From positions 62,001-126,000 of the forward strand of contig CAWIWC010000015.1 of the NCBI GenBank assembly GCA_963839745.1: DNA of 64,000 nucleotides. The letters are read 5' to 3'. The translations under genes were made by a program, and so were the position numbers. Under the pieces are notes generated by a model. That model searched no databases and was not told the DNA's origin. It saw nothing but the letters and a program-made list of their open reading frames with translations. The stretch is from JAIBJN01 sp963839745 (GTDB lineage: Bacteria; Actinomycetota; Thermoleophilia; Gaiellales; Gaiellaceae). Every line of letters starts with the position of its first letter. Position 1 is the stretch's first letter. Positions 17,102-25,150 of the stretch are shown here, in pieces.

Positions 17102-18226
17102 TCAGCGGAACGCGGACCGGATCTTGCCGAAGAGGCCGCCGTCCGAGCCGTAGTTGCGGTCGTGCTCGCTCCGGGCGAACTCCTCGAGAAGCTGGCGCTG
17201 TTCGTCCGAGAGATGGCCGGGCACGGCGACGTTGACCAGCACCCGGTGGTCGCCGAACCCGCGGCCCTGGAGAACCGGCATGCCCTTGCCGCGCAGGACG
17301 CGGATCTCACCCGGCTGTGTTCCGGGCTCGAACTCGAGCTCGGCGTCGCCCTCGAGGGTCGCAACCTGCACCCTCGCGCCGAGGGCCGCCTGGGTCATCG
17401 TCAGGTCGACCGACGAGATGATGTCGTTTCCCTCGCGGACGAAGCGCGGGTCGGGCCTCACGTGTACGAGCACGTAGACGTCGCCTGCCCTGCCGCCGAG
17501 CGCGCCGGCGTGCCCCTCGCCGCTGATCCGGATCCGCTGCCCGTCGTGGATCCCGCGCGGGATCTCCACGTCGAGCTCGCGCTGCGTCGTCTGACGGCCG
17601 GTGCCGGAGCAGTCGTGGCACGGGCTCTCGACCGTCTGTCCCGTGCCGCCGCACCGGGCGCAGCCCTGCGTGCGAAGGACCTGGCCGAAGAGCGAGTTCG
17701 ACACCGACTGGATGCGCCCGAGCCCATCGCAGGCCGAGCACGTCACGGGTGACGTACCCGGCGCCGCGCCGTTCCCCCCGCAGGTCGCGCACGCGACGAC
17801 GACCGGGAACGGGACCTGGCGCGCCACTCCTTCGGCGGCTTCCACGAGGTCGATCTCGACCTCGGCGAGGAGATCGGCACCGCGCGCCGAACGGCCGGAA
17901 CGCCCGCCCATCCCGCCGAAGAGGTCGTCGCCGAAGAACGCGGAGAAGATGTCGGCGAAGTTGCCGAGGTCGAAGTCGGTCGGTCGGAAGCCCCCGGTGC
18001 GCAGCCCGTCGTGGCCGTAGCGGTCGTAGAGCTCGCGCGTCTCCGGCTTCGAGAGCACCTCGTAGGCCTCCGCCGCCTCGCGGAACCGCTCGTGGGCCTC
18101 GGGATGGTCGGAGACGTCGGGGTGGAGCTCCCGCGCCAGGCGCCGGAACGAGGACTTGATCGCACGGTCGTCCGCATCGCGGGACAAACCGAGGATTTCG
18201 TAGTAGTCGCGCCGCGTGGTGGCCAC
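17102..18226 (-). CDS. dnaJ: Chaperone DnaJ
   Basis: Hsp40 co-chaperone that stimulates DnaK ATPase. It has 374 residues from the GTG at 18226. The J domain has DYYEILGLSRDAD and the HPD tripeptide, followed by a Gly/Phe-rich region (FFGDDLFGGMGG). The zinc-finger domain has four CxxCxGxG-type repeats, starting CATCGGNG and ending CHDCSGTG. The C-terminal substrate domains follow. A TACCCT box 6 bp before the GTG suggests a leaderless promoter. It lies 43 bp downstream of hrcA. No dnaK or grpE is in the window. Confidence 0.95.
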   Translation of the reverse strand: MATTRRDYYEILGLSRDADDRAIKSSFRRLARELHPDVSDHPEAHERFREAAEAYEVLSKPETRELYDRYGHDGLRTGGFRPTDFDLGNFADIFSAFFGDDLFGGMGGRSGRSARGADLLAEVEIDLVEAAEGVARQVPFPVVVACATCGGNGAAPGTSPVTCSACDGLGRIQSVSNSLFGQVLRTQGCARCGGTGQTVESPCHDCSGTGRQTTQRELDVEIPRGIHDGQRIRISGEGHAGALGGRAGDVYVLVHVRPDPRFVREGNDIISSVDLTMTQAALGARVQVATLEGDAELEFEPGTQPGEIRVLRGKGMPVLQGRGFGDHRVLVNVAVPGHLSDEQRQLLEEFARSEHDRNYGSDGGLFGKIRSAFR

Positions 18227-18232
18227 GTTCGT

Positions 18233-18238
18233 AGGGTA
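18233..18238 (-). promoter_or_regulatory. Leaderless-type -10 box of dnaJ
   Basis: TACCCT on the minus strand ends 6 bp before the dnaJ GTG. I saw no CIRCE inverted repeat (TTAGCACTC-N9-GAGTGCTAA) in this 43-bp gap, although hrcA is the adjacent upstream gene. Confidence 0.4.
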
Positions 18239-18269
18239 CTCCCGCCCGGAGCCGGCACCCGTCGGGCGA

Positions 18270-19313
18270 TCAGCTCTCGTAGAGGTCCTCGACGAAGCGG
18301 GAGAGCTCGTGCGCCGCGGAGCGGACTGCGCCGATCGCGGTCACGTAGTCCATGCGCATGGGGCCGAGAAGGCTGACCGTGCCGAGGTTGCGATTCTGGA
18401 GCCCGTAGGGCGCTCCGACGAGCGCCACCCCGGCGAGATCCGGGTCCTCGAGGTCGGGGCCGACGCGCACGAACGGACGCTTGGAGACGAGGCTCGCCCT
18501 GAGCAGGTCGAGCGCCGTCGCCCGGTGCTCGAGCATCTCGAGCAGCCGGCGGTAGGTCCTCAGCTCGTCCGCCCTGAACTCGTCCAGCACGCCGGCCGTG
18601 CCGCCCACGTACAGCGTCTGCTCGTCTGTCTCCATCACGTCCGTGAAGGCCGGGCGCATCCGCTCGAGGAACGCGCGCTCGCGCTGCGAGAGCGCCGGAT
18701 CCTCGAAGCGGACCCGCAGCAGCCGCGCGCCCAGCTGCAGCCCCGCGACGGTCTCGTTGAGGTACTGGCCGGCCCATTCGGCGAGACCCGGATCGACCGG
18801 CTCGTCGAACGTGAGGACGCGCTTCGTGACGCCGCCCGTCGACGTGATGACGACGACCATGCCGACGTGCGGCTGGAGGAGCAGCACCTCGACGTGGCGG
18901 ACGATCGTTGTCTCGAGCGCCGGCGCGGAGACGAGGGCAAGGAGGTGCGTGAGGTCCGCGAGCGCCTCCGTCGTGGCTCGGAGCGCCAGGTCGACCTCGC
19001 TCTCGACGACGGACAGGTCGAGCTCCAGCAGGCTCGCGCGCGGCCCCGGCCGGGCGAGCAGCCGGTCGACGAAGAAGCGGTAGCCGACCTCGGTCGGCAC
19101 CCGCCCGGCGGACGTATGCGGGTGCATGAGGAGGCCCTGCTCCTCGAGGACCGCCAGGTCGTTGCGCACCGTCGAGGACGAGACGTCGAGCTCCGCGCGC
19201 TCGACGAGCGCCTTCGATCCCACCGGCGCGCCGGTGGCGACGTAGGTCTCGACAACGCTGGCGAGGATCAGCTCCTGCCGCTTTGTCAGGCGAAGTTCCT
19301 GTGCGTCGACCAT
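18270..19313 (-). CDS. hrcA: Heat-inducible transcription repressor HrcA
   Basis: Winged-helix repressor of class I heat-shock genes. It has 347 residues starting MVDAQELRLTKRQELIL. The DNA-binding part has GAPVGSKALVER and SSSTVRNDLAVLEEQGLL, and the conserved HTSAGRVPTEVGYRFFVD follows; the GAF-like core and the C-terminal ALLGPMRMDY-type segment complete it. Its ATG directly follows the hemW stop with no gap. No CIRCE operator was found near it or dnaJ, so its targets may lie elsewhere. Confidence 0.95.
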   Translation of the reverse strand: MVDAQELRLTKRQELILASVVETYVATGAPVGSKALVERAELDVSSSTVRNDLAVLEEQGLLMHPHTSAGRVPTEVGYRFFVDRLLARPGPRASLLELDLSVVESEVDLALRATTEALADLTHLLALVSAPALETTIVRHVEVLLLQPHVGMVVVITSTGGVTKRVLTFDEPVDPGLAEWAGQYLNETVAGLQLGARLLRVRFEDPALSQRERAFLERMRPAFTDVMETDEQTLYVGGTAGVLDEFRADELRTYRRLLEMLEHRATALDLLRASLVSKRPFVRVGPDLEDPDLAGVALVGAPYGLQNRNLGTVSLLGPMRMDYVTAIGAVRSAAHELSRFVEDLYES

Positions 19314-20432
19314 CTATTCAAATTGTACGTTTGCAGGGCTTTCGGCCATGAGCTCGACGGTGACGCCGCCCCCGAGGAAGCGCCCTCGAGTGGTGAGCAC
19401 GAGCCCGTTGCCTTGCCGCTCGGCCAGGCCGAGGCGCTCCATGCGGTCGAGTGCCGCCGTGTCGAGCGCACCCGCCACCTCCGCGAGCGGCACCGGCTCG
19501 TCGAGCCTGAGACCGAGCATCAGCCGCTCCCGGCTCACGGTCTCCGGCTCGAGCGGCTCCTCGTCCCGTGGCGGCAGCTCTCCACGCGCGAGCGTCGCCA
19601 CGTAGGCGGGGAGCGCAGGCCGGTTGCGCCAGCGGAGGCCCCCGATCGTCGAGACTGCCCCGATGCCCAGGCCGAGGTAGTCGCGCCCGAACCAGTAGCC
19701 GAGGTTGTGGCGCGCCTGCCGTCCCGGCCGGCAGAAGTTGGCCGTCTCGTACCAGCGGTAGCCCGCCCCCGTCAGCTCGTCGACGACGAGCTCGAAGTAG
19801 CCCTCCATCGCCTCCGCCTGGCGCCCGAGCTCGTCGCCGTGCGCGAAGGTGAAGCGCGTGCCGGGCTTGGCCTCGAGCTCGTAGCACGACAGGTGCTCCG
19901 GGCCGAGGGCGATCGCCTCTGCGAGATCTCGCTCGAGGTCGGAGGGGCTCTGGCCGGGAATCCCGTACAGGAGATCGAGCGAGATGTTGTCAAATCCGGC
20001 ATCACGCAGATGGTAGAACGCACGGCGGACGGCCTCCGGGCCGGCCTGCCGCTCGAGCACCTCCAGGAGCCGTGACTGGAAGCTCTGGGCGCCGAGCGAC
20101 ACGCGGGTCACGCCGCGGCCGCGCAGGAGCGCGGCGAGCTCGGGCGTCACCGTCTCGGGGTTCGCCTCGACAGTCAGCTCCTCAGCGGGCGGCAGCGCCT
20201 CCAGAAGGCGCGCGAGCGCCTGCGGCTCGGTGTAGGTCGGCGTTCCGCCGCCGAGGAAGACGGTCTCGACCGTGTCCGCAAGCAGGCTGCGCCGGAGCTC
20301 GAGCTCGGCGAGCAGCGCGTCGACGTAAGCCTCGTGGCCGTCGCGGCGCCCGACGAGCGTGACGAAGTCGCAGTAGCCGCAGCGATGGGCACAGAACGGC
20401 ACGTGCACGTAGAGATGCCGGGCGCCAGTCAC
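19314..20432 (-). CDS. hemW: HemW-type radical SAM protein (heme chaperone)
   Basis: Oxygen-independent coproporphyrinogen-oxidase-like protein of the HemW subfamily, 372 residues with a GTG start overlapping the lepA stop (GTGA). The radical-SAM cluster is CAHRCGYCDF near the N-terminus, followed by FLGGGTPTY, VEANPETV, SLGAQSFQ and DLLYGIPGQ. HemW proteins bind heme and lack authentic HemN activity; the CxxxCxxCxF form and the lepA-hemW-hrcA order fit HemW. The order is typical of Gram-positive genomes. Confidence 0.92.
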   Translation of the reverse strand: MTGARHLYVHVPFCAHRCGYCDFVTLVGRRDGHEAYVDALLAELELRRSLLADTVETVFLGGGTPTYTEPQALARLLEALPPAEELTVEANPETVTPELAALLRGRGVTRVSLGAQSFQSRLLEVLERQAGPEAVRRAFYHLRDAGFDNISLDLLYGIPGQSPSDLERDLAEAIALGPEHLSCYELEAKPGTRFTFAHGDELGRQAEAMEGYFELVVDELTGAGYRWYETANFCRPGRQARHNLGYWFGRDYLGLGIGAVSTIGGLRWRNRPALPAYVATLARGELPPRDEEPLEPETVSRERLMLGLRLDEPVPLAEVAGALDTAALDRMERLGLAERQGNGLVLTTRGRFLGGGVTVELMAESPANVQFE

Positions 20433-22219
20433 TTGCGCTCACCGTCCAGGTTGAGCACCGCGAGGAACGCCTCCTGTGGTACCTCGACTGCGCCGACCTG
20501 CTTCATGCGCTTCTTGCCCTTCTTCTGGCGTTCGAGCAGCTTGCGCTTGCGCGTGATGTCGCCTCCGTAGCACTTGGCGAGCACGTCCTTGCGCTTGGCC
20601 TTGATCGTCTCGCGGGCGACGATCCGCGCACCGATCGCGGCCTGCACGGGCACGTCGAACATCTGCCGCGGGATCTCCTGGCGGAGACGGTCGACGAGTG
20701 CGCGCCCGCGCGGGTACGCGGAGTCCTTGTGGACGATGAGGCTGAGCGCGTCGACGAGATCGCCCGCGAGCAGGACGTCGAGGCGCACCAGCTCGCCGGG
20801 CTCGAACCCGACGATGTCGTAGTCGAAGCTCGCGTAACCCCTGGTTCGGCTCTTCAGCTGGTCGTAGTAGTCGTAGACGATCTCCGCGAGCGGGAGGTCG
20901 TACGTAAGGAGCACGCGCTCCTCGCTCAGGTACTCCATGTGGTCGAAGCGACCCCGCCGGTCGTTGTTGAGCTCCATGACGGCGCCGACGAAGCCCTTGG
21001 GCACGATCGTGGTCGCCCGGATGTAGGGCTCCTCGACCAGCTCGACCTCGCGCGGCATCTCGGCCGGGTTGTGCACCTCGAGCTCCTCGCCCGTCTTCGT
21101 GAGGACGCGGTAGGCGACGTTCGGAGCCGTCACGAGCAGGTCGAGGTCAAACTCGCGCTCGAGGCGCTCGCGCACGATCTCCATGTGCAGCAGGCCGAGG
21201 AACCCGCAGCGAAACCCGAAGCCGAGCGCCTGCGACGTCTCCGGCTCGTAGAAGAGCGAGGCGTCGTTGAGCTTCAGCTTCTCCAGCGCGTCGCGGAGGT
21301 CCGGGTAGTCGTCCGACTCGGTGGGGAAGAGCCCGGCGAAGACGGTCGGCTTCACGTCCTTGTAGCCGGGGAGCGGTTCGGCGGCGGGCTGGTCCTGCGC
21401 CGTCAGCGTGTCGCCCACGCGCAGCCGACTGACCTCCTTCAGGCCGGTGACGACGTACCCGACCTCGCCGGCCTCGAGGGTCGGGGTGGGGCTCCTGTCC
21501 GGAGAGAAGAAGCCGAGCTCCTCCGCCTCGAAGCGCGTGCCTTCCGCCATCGCGCGCAGGCGCTGGCGCGTCGAGAAGGAACCGTCGACCATCCGCACGA
21601 AGGCGACGACGCCGCGGTACTGGTCGTACGAGGAGTCGAAGACGAGCGCGCGCGGCGGAGCGTCCGGATCGCCGACCGGCGCCGGGATGCGGTCGACGAC
21701 GGCGTCGAGCACCGCCTCCACCCCCTCCCCGGTCTTGGCGGAGATCCGCAGGACGCGCTCGGGATCCTCCCCCACAAGCTCGGCGACCTCGGCCGCAGCA
21801 GCAGCGGGGTCGGCCTGGGGCAGGTCGATCTTGTTCACGACGGGGACGATCTCGAGGTTGTTCTCGATCGCGAGGTAGGCGTTGGCGAGTGTCTGCGCCT
21901 CGATGCCCTGAGCGGCGTCCACGACGAGGATCGCCCCCTCGCACGCCTGGAGTGCACGTGAGACCTCGTACGTGAAGTCGACGTGACCCGGCGTGTCGAT
22001 CAGGTTGAGCTGGTGCCCGCGCCACAGCACCCGGACGGCCTGCGCCTTGATCGTGATGCCGCGCTCGCGCTCGAGCTCCATCGAGTCGAGCACCTGCTCG
22101 CGCATCTCGCGCCCGGAGAGGGTCTGGGTCACCTCGAGCACGCGGTCGGCCAGGGTCGACTTGCCGTGGTCGATGTGCGCCACGATGGAGAAGTTGCGGA
22201 TGCGGTCGAGCGAGCTCAT
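20429..22219 (-). CDS. lepA: Elongation factor 4 (LepA)
   Basis: Ribosome-binding translational GTPase implicated in back-translocation and 30S assembly. The ATG at 22219 gives 596 residues, matching the family. G1 is AHIDHGKST, the switch segment ERERGITIKAQ, G3 DTPGHVDF and G4 NKIDLPQAD. The LepA-specific C-terminus includes GYASFDYDI and CYGGDITRKRKLLERQKKGK (20 residues). The frame is open far upstream, but that part lies in murJ and is discarded. The start overlaps the murJ stop by 4 bases. Confidence 0.97.
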   Translation of the reverse strand: MSSLDRIRNFSIVAHIDHGKSTLADRVLEVTQTLSGREMREQVLDSMELERERGITIKAQAVRVLWRGHQLNLIDTPGHVDFTYEVSRALQACEGAILVVDAAQGIEAQTLANAYLAIENNLEIVPVVNKIDLPQADPAAAAAEVAELVGEDPERVLRISAKTGEGVEAVLDAVVDRIPAPVGDPDAPPRALVFDSSYDQYRGVVAFVRMVDGSFSTRQRLRAMAEGTRFEAEELGFFSPDRSPTPTLEAGEVGYVVTGLKEVSRLRVGDTLTAQDQPAAEPLPGYKDVKPTVFAGLFPTESDDYPDLRDALEKLKLNDASLFYEPETSQALGFGFRCGFLGLLHMEIVRERLEREFDLDLLVTAPNVAYRVLTKTGEELEVHNPAEMPREVELVEEPYIRATTIVPKGFVGAVMELNNDRRGRFDHMEYLSEERVLLTYDLPLAEIVYDYYDQLKSRTRGYASFDYDIVGFEPGELVRLDVLLAGDLVDALSLIVHKDSAYPRGRALVDRLRQEIPRQMFDVPVQAAIGARIVARETIKAKRKDVLAKCYGGDITRKRKLLERQKKGKKRMKQVGAVEVPQEAFLAVLNLDGERK

Positions 22220-23820
22220 TCCTCGCTCGTTGTAGCTGATCGCCTGCGCAGCGAGAGCAGCGTCTGCAGCTCGCGGACGCGGAGAAGCGCCGCAAGCCCG
22301 AGGTAGGCGGCCGCTCCGGCGAGGACGCCGACGCCCACCGAGAGGATCTGCGCGCCGAGCGAGCGGCCGAAGACCTCGTCGAGCCCGTACCAGACTCCAA
22401 AGGCCACTCCCGCTGCGCCGGCCGCGGCGACGCTGATACGGGCGTAGGAGGTTGCCAGCGCACGGCCGTGGATCCGCCCGAGGCGCCTCCGGAAGACGAC
22501 GAGGAGCGCGGCTGTGCCGGCGATGTTGACGATCGAGGTCGCCAGCGGGATGCCCCAGACGCCGACGCGGTAGAGCACGGCGTTCAGGGCGACGTTGAGC
22601 CCGAGGGTCCCCAGTGCGATGGCCGTCGGGACCCAGGCCGACTGGAGGCTGAAGAACGCCCGGTTGAGCATGAGCATCGTCCCGTTGAAGGTCAGCCCCA
22701 GCGCAAAGGCCGCAAACGCACCTGCGACGACCTGCGTCTGATCGGCGTCGAACGCGCCGCGCTGGTACAGCAGCCTCACGATCGGGACCGCGAGCACCGC
22801 CCCGACGGCGCTCGCCGGAAGCAGGAGGAAGCCGATCTGGCGGAGACCCAGGGAGACCGTCTCCCGGAAGCCGACGATGTCGTTGCGGGCGGCGAGGCGG
22901 GAGAGCCGTGGGAAGAGGACGGTGGCGACGGCGACGGAGAAGATCCCCTGCGGGAGCATGTAGATGCGGAACGCGGCGTCGATGGCGCTCGGCGCGAGCT
23001 CCGGGTCGACGAACCGGGACGCAAAGAGTGTGTTGATGACGAGGTTGAAGTTGATGAGCCCGACGCCGAGGGTGATCGGGAGCATGAGGACGAAGACACG
23101 CTTGAGCGCCGGGTCGCGCAGGTCGAGCACGGCCCGGATGCGCCCGTCCTTCCCCCGCAGCCACCAGACGGGCGTGACCGCCAGGATCACCGTGCCGGCG
23201 AGGATGCCTCCCGCGTAGACGTAGAGCTGCGCCTCGACGCTGTCGAAGCGCGGGACGAAGACGACGAGCGAGACGATGATCGCGAGGTTCCAGAACACCG
23301 GCATGAGCGCCGGGACCGTGAACTCCTCGTACGAGTTCAGGATCCCGGTGATGATCCCGGAGACGCCCATGAGGATCACGAGCGGGAAGAGAAGCCGCGA
23401 GAGCGTCGTGGCCAGCTCCTCGTAGGGGCCGCCGAAGAGGCTCATGACCCACGGCGCCAGGAGGAAGAAGAGGCCGGTCGCGGCGCCGAGTACGATGAGG
23501 ACGAGCCAGATCAGGCTGGAGGCGAGCCGCCAGGCGCGCTCGCGCTGCTCCTTCTCCAGCAGCTCGCTGAAGACAGGGACGAAGGCGGCTCCGAGCGCCA
23601 TGTCCGCCGCGAGCGACCGCACGAGGTTCGGCACCTGGAACGCGACCGTGAAGGCGTTGATCTCGCCCTCGACGCCGAAGTAGCGCCGCGCGACGATCTC
23701 ACGGAAGAGGCCGAGGATCCGGGAGATCCCGGTTGCGGCCGAGAAGATCGCTGTCGACCAGGCGAGGCGGCGGGGCCGCCCGGTGGACTTGGCCTCGTCG
23801 GCGTCCGCCTCGATCGTCAC
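22216..23820 (-). CDS. murJ: Lipid II flippase MurJ
   Basis: MOP-superfamily flippase that moves lipid II across the membrane for peptidoglycan synthesis. It has 534 residues with a GTG start and about fourteen hydrophobic segments. The opening SAATGISRILGLFREIVARR is the MurJ signature, and MALGAAFVPVFSELL and GIFSVAVATVLFPRLSRLA are further conserved segments. It is followed by lepA, hemW and hrcA. A TATCCT -10 box lies 7 bp upstream of the GTG. Confidence 0.94.
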   Translation of the reverse strand: MTIEADADEAKSTGRPRRLAWSTAIFSAATGISRILGLFREIVARRYFGVEGEINAFTVAFQVPNLVRSLAADMALGAAFVPVFSELLEKEQRERAWRLASSLIWLVLIVLGAATGLFFLLAPWVMSLFGGPYEELATTLSRLLFPLVILMGVSGIITGILNSYEEFTVPALMPVFWNLAIIVSLVVFVPRFDSVEAQLYVYAGGILAGTVILAVTPVWWLRGKDGRIRAVLDLRDPALKRVFVLMLPITLGVGLINFNLVINTLFASRFVDPELAPSAIDAAFRIYMLPQGIFSVAVATVLFPRLSRLAARNDIVGFRETVSLGLRQIGFLLLPASAVGAVLAVPIVRLLYQRGAFDADQTQVVAGAFAAFALGLTFNGTMLMLNRAFFSLQSAWVPTAIALGTLGLNVALNAVLYRVGVWGIPLATSIVNIAGTAALLVVFRRRLGRIHGRALATSYARISVAAAGAAGVAFGVWYGLDEVFGRSLGAQILSVGVGVLAGAAAYLGLAALLRVRELQTLLSLRRRSATTSEE

Positions 23821-23827
23821 CGGATCG

Positions 23828-23833
23828 AGGATA
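23828..23833 (-). promoter_or_regulatory. Leaderless-type -10 box of murJ
   Basis: TATCCT on the minus strand ends 7 bp before the murJ GTG. The short divergent interval to rpsT also carries a plus-strand -10 box, so the two promoters lie almost back to back. Confidence 0.4.
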
Positions 23834-23861
23834 GGCGAGCGGCCGGAAGGGCGGCTCCTGC

Positions 23862-23896
23862 TACGATCTGCGCGGCCCGCCGGGGCCTTTTCTCCG
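23862..23896 (+). promoter_or_regulatory. rpsT promoter and short leader hairpin
   Basis: An extended -10 (TGCTACGAT, hexamer 23862-23867) implies a leader of roughly 25 nt. That leader contains GGCCC-GCCG-GGGCC followed by TTTTC, a small terminator-like hairpin directly before the S20 start. No Shine-Dalgarno sequence is visible. It could be an attenuator or autoregulatory element; both are inference. Confidence 0.35.
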
Positions 23897-23897
23897 T

Positions 23898-24158
23898 ATG
23901 CCGAACATCAAGCAACAGAAGCGCCGCGTCTCGATCGCCGCCCGTCAGCGGATGGAGAACCTGCGCTACCGCTCGAGCGCGAAGACGCTCTACAAGCGGC
24001 TCGAGACGGCCATCGCCGACGACGACAAGGACGGCGCCGCGCAGGCGCACCGTGAGCTCGTCCGCTGCCTCGACAAGGCCTCCGCCGCGCACGCGATGCA
24101 TCCGAACCGCGCGGCCAGGAAGAAGTCGCAGGCCGCCCGCCTCGTCGCGGGCAGCTAG
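23898..24158 (+). CDS. rpsT: 30S ribosomal protein S20
   Basis: Small-subunit protein S20, 86 residues, basic and helical. It opens MPNIKQQKRRV and has the conserved core NLRYRSSAKTLYKRLE, with C-terminal IHPNRAARKKS-type sequence (here MHPNRAARKKSQAARL). It is convergent with holA, which it overlaps by 4 bases at the stop codons. The rpsT/holA neighbourhood is common in bacteria. Confidence 0.96.
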   Translation: MPNIKQQKRRVSIAARQRMENLRYRSSAKTLYKRLETAIADDDKDGAAQAHRELVRCLDKASAAHAMHPNRAARKKSQAARLVAGS

Positions 24159-25144
24159 CCCCTCGCGCCGACGCTCTCGGGCCGGGCCACCAGCTCGACC
24201 AGCGCGCGCTCCAGCTCGAGCTCGCCTGTCAGCCTGCTCGACCCCTTGAGAGCCGCATCCAGCGCGGCCAGCGTGACGACCGCGTCGTCGAGCTCGTCGC
24301 GCGAGTAGTTGTCCGCATGGCCGAGCGCCTTGCGGACGCGGAACTCGTGCTTGCGGAGCCGTTTGGCGATGTCCTTCGCGCCGAGCCCCTCCTCGGCGAG
24401 CGCCTGCACCTGGCGGACAAGCGCGACCTGGGAGGCCAGGCGCATGGCGATGACGAACGGCTCCTCGCCGTGCTCGAGGTCGGCCTGGCAGGCGGCGAGC
24501 GTGCCGGCCATGTTGCGGGCGCCCCAGGCGTCCATGATCGCCCAGGCGGAGGCGTCGTTCGACGGCGCCGCGAGCAGCTCCACCTCGCGGCGGCCGATCG
24601 TCTCGCCCCCGGCCCAGGCCGCGAGCTTCTCGGCCTCGGTGGTGAGCGCCGTCGCGTCGTCGCCCACGATGTCCACGAGCGCCCGGGCGGCGTCGGGGTC
24701 GGCGTTGACGCCGAGTCGCTCGAACTGGGCGCGGACCCACGAGGGAAGATCGCGCGGCTTCGGCACCTCGTACGTCAGCACCTCGCCCGCCTTCTTGCAG
24801 AGCGCGGGGAGGGTCGAGCCCTTGAGGTCGCCTTCGGCGACCAGGACCAGCACCGCTCCCGCGACGGGATCCTTGACATAGGCGGCGACGGCCTCCTCGT
24901 CGTCCTTCTTCCAGCTCTCGACGCCCTCGACGAGCACGAGGCGCCCGCCCTCTCCGGCGAAGAGGCCGAGCGAGTTGCACGCGGCGACCGCCTCCTCCCC
25001 GCCCGCGGCGTCGGCCGCGAGCGTCTCGAACGACTCGGGCCCGAATCGCGCGCGGAGGCGCTCGAGAGCACGGCGGATCTTCGGACGGTCTCCGCCGGTG
25101 ATGAGATAGATGGGACGCAGCTCGCCCTCGGCCACCGCGGCCAA
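24155..25144 (-). CDS. holA: DNA polymerase III delta subunit
   Basis: Clamp-loader delta subunit that opens the beta clamp. It has 329 residues from a TTG at 25144; a GTG three codons later is an equal alternative. The family opening IYLITGGDRPKIRRALERL is present, followed by a domain with SLGLFAGEGGRLVLVEGVE, then the YSRDELDDAVVTLAALDAALKG helical region. Only about 6 bp separate it from comEC upstream, so it is probably in the comEA-comEC-holA operon. Confidence 0.92.
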   Translation of the reverse strand: MAAVAEGELRPIYLITGGDRPKIRRALERLRARFGPESFETLAADAAGGEEAVAACNSLGLFAGEGGRLVLVEGVESWKKDDEEAVAAYVKDPVAGAVLVLVAEGDLKGSTLPALCKKAGEVLTYEVPKPRDLPSWVRAQFERLGVNADPDAARALVDIVGDDATALTTEAEKLAAWAGGETIGRREVELLAAPSNDASAWAIMDAWGARNMAGTLAACQADLEHGEEPFVIAMRLASQVALVRQVQALAEEGLGAKDIAKRLRKHEFRVRKALGHADNYSRDELDDAVVTLAALDAALKGSSRLTGELELERALVELVARPESVGARG

Positions 25145-25150
25145 GCATAG

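Noticed and set aside
18227..18269. CIRCE element for HrcA control of dnaJ
   Set aside because: No TTAGCACTC-N9-GAGTGCTAA-like inverted repeat is present in the hrcA-dnaJ gap or next to hrcA.
22220..23452. Upstream in-frame extension of lepA to about 1007 codons
   Set aside because: The extension lies inside murJ in another frame and has no conservation; LepA begins at MSSLDRIRNF.
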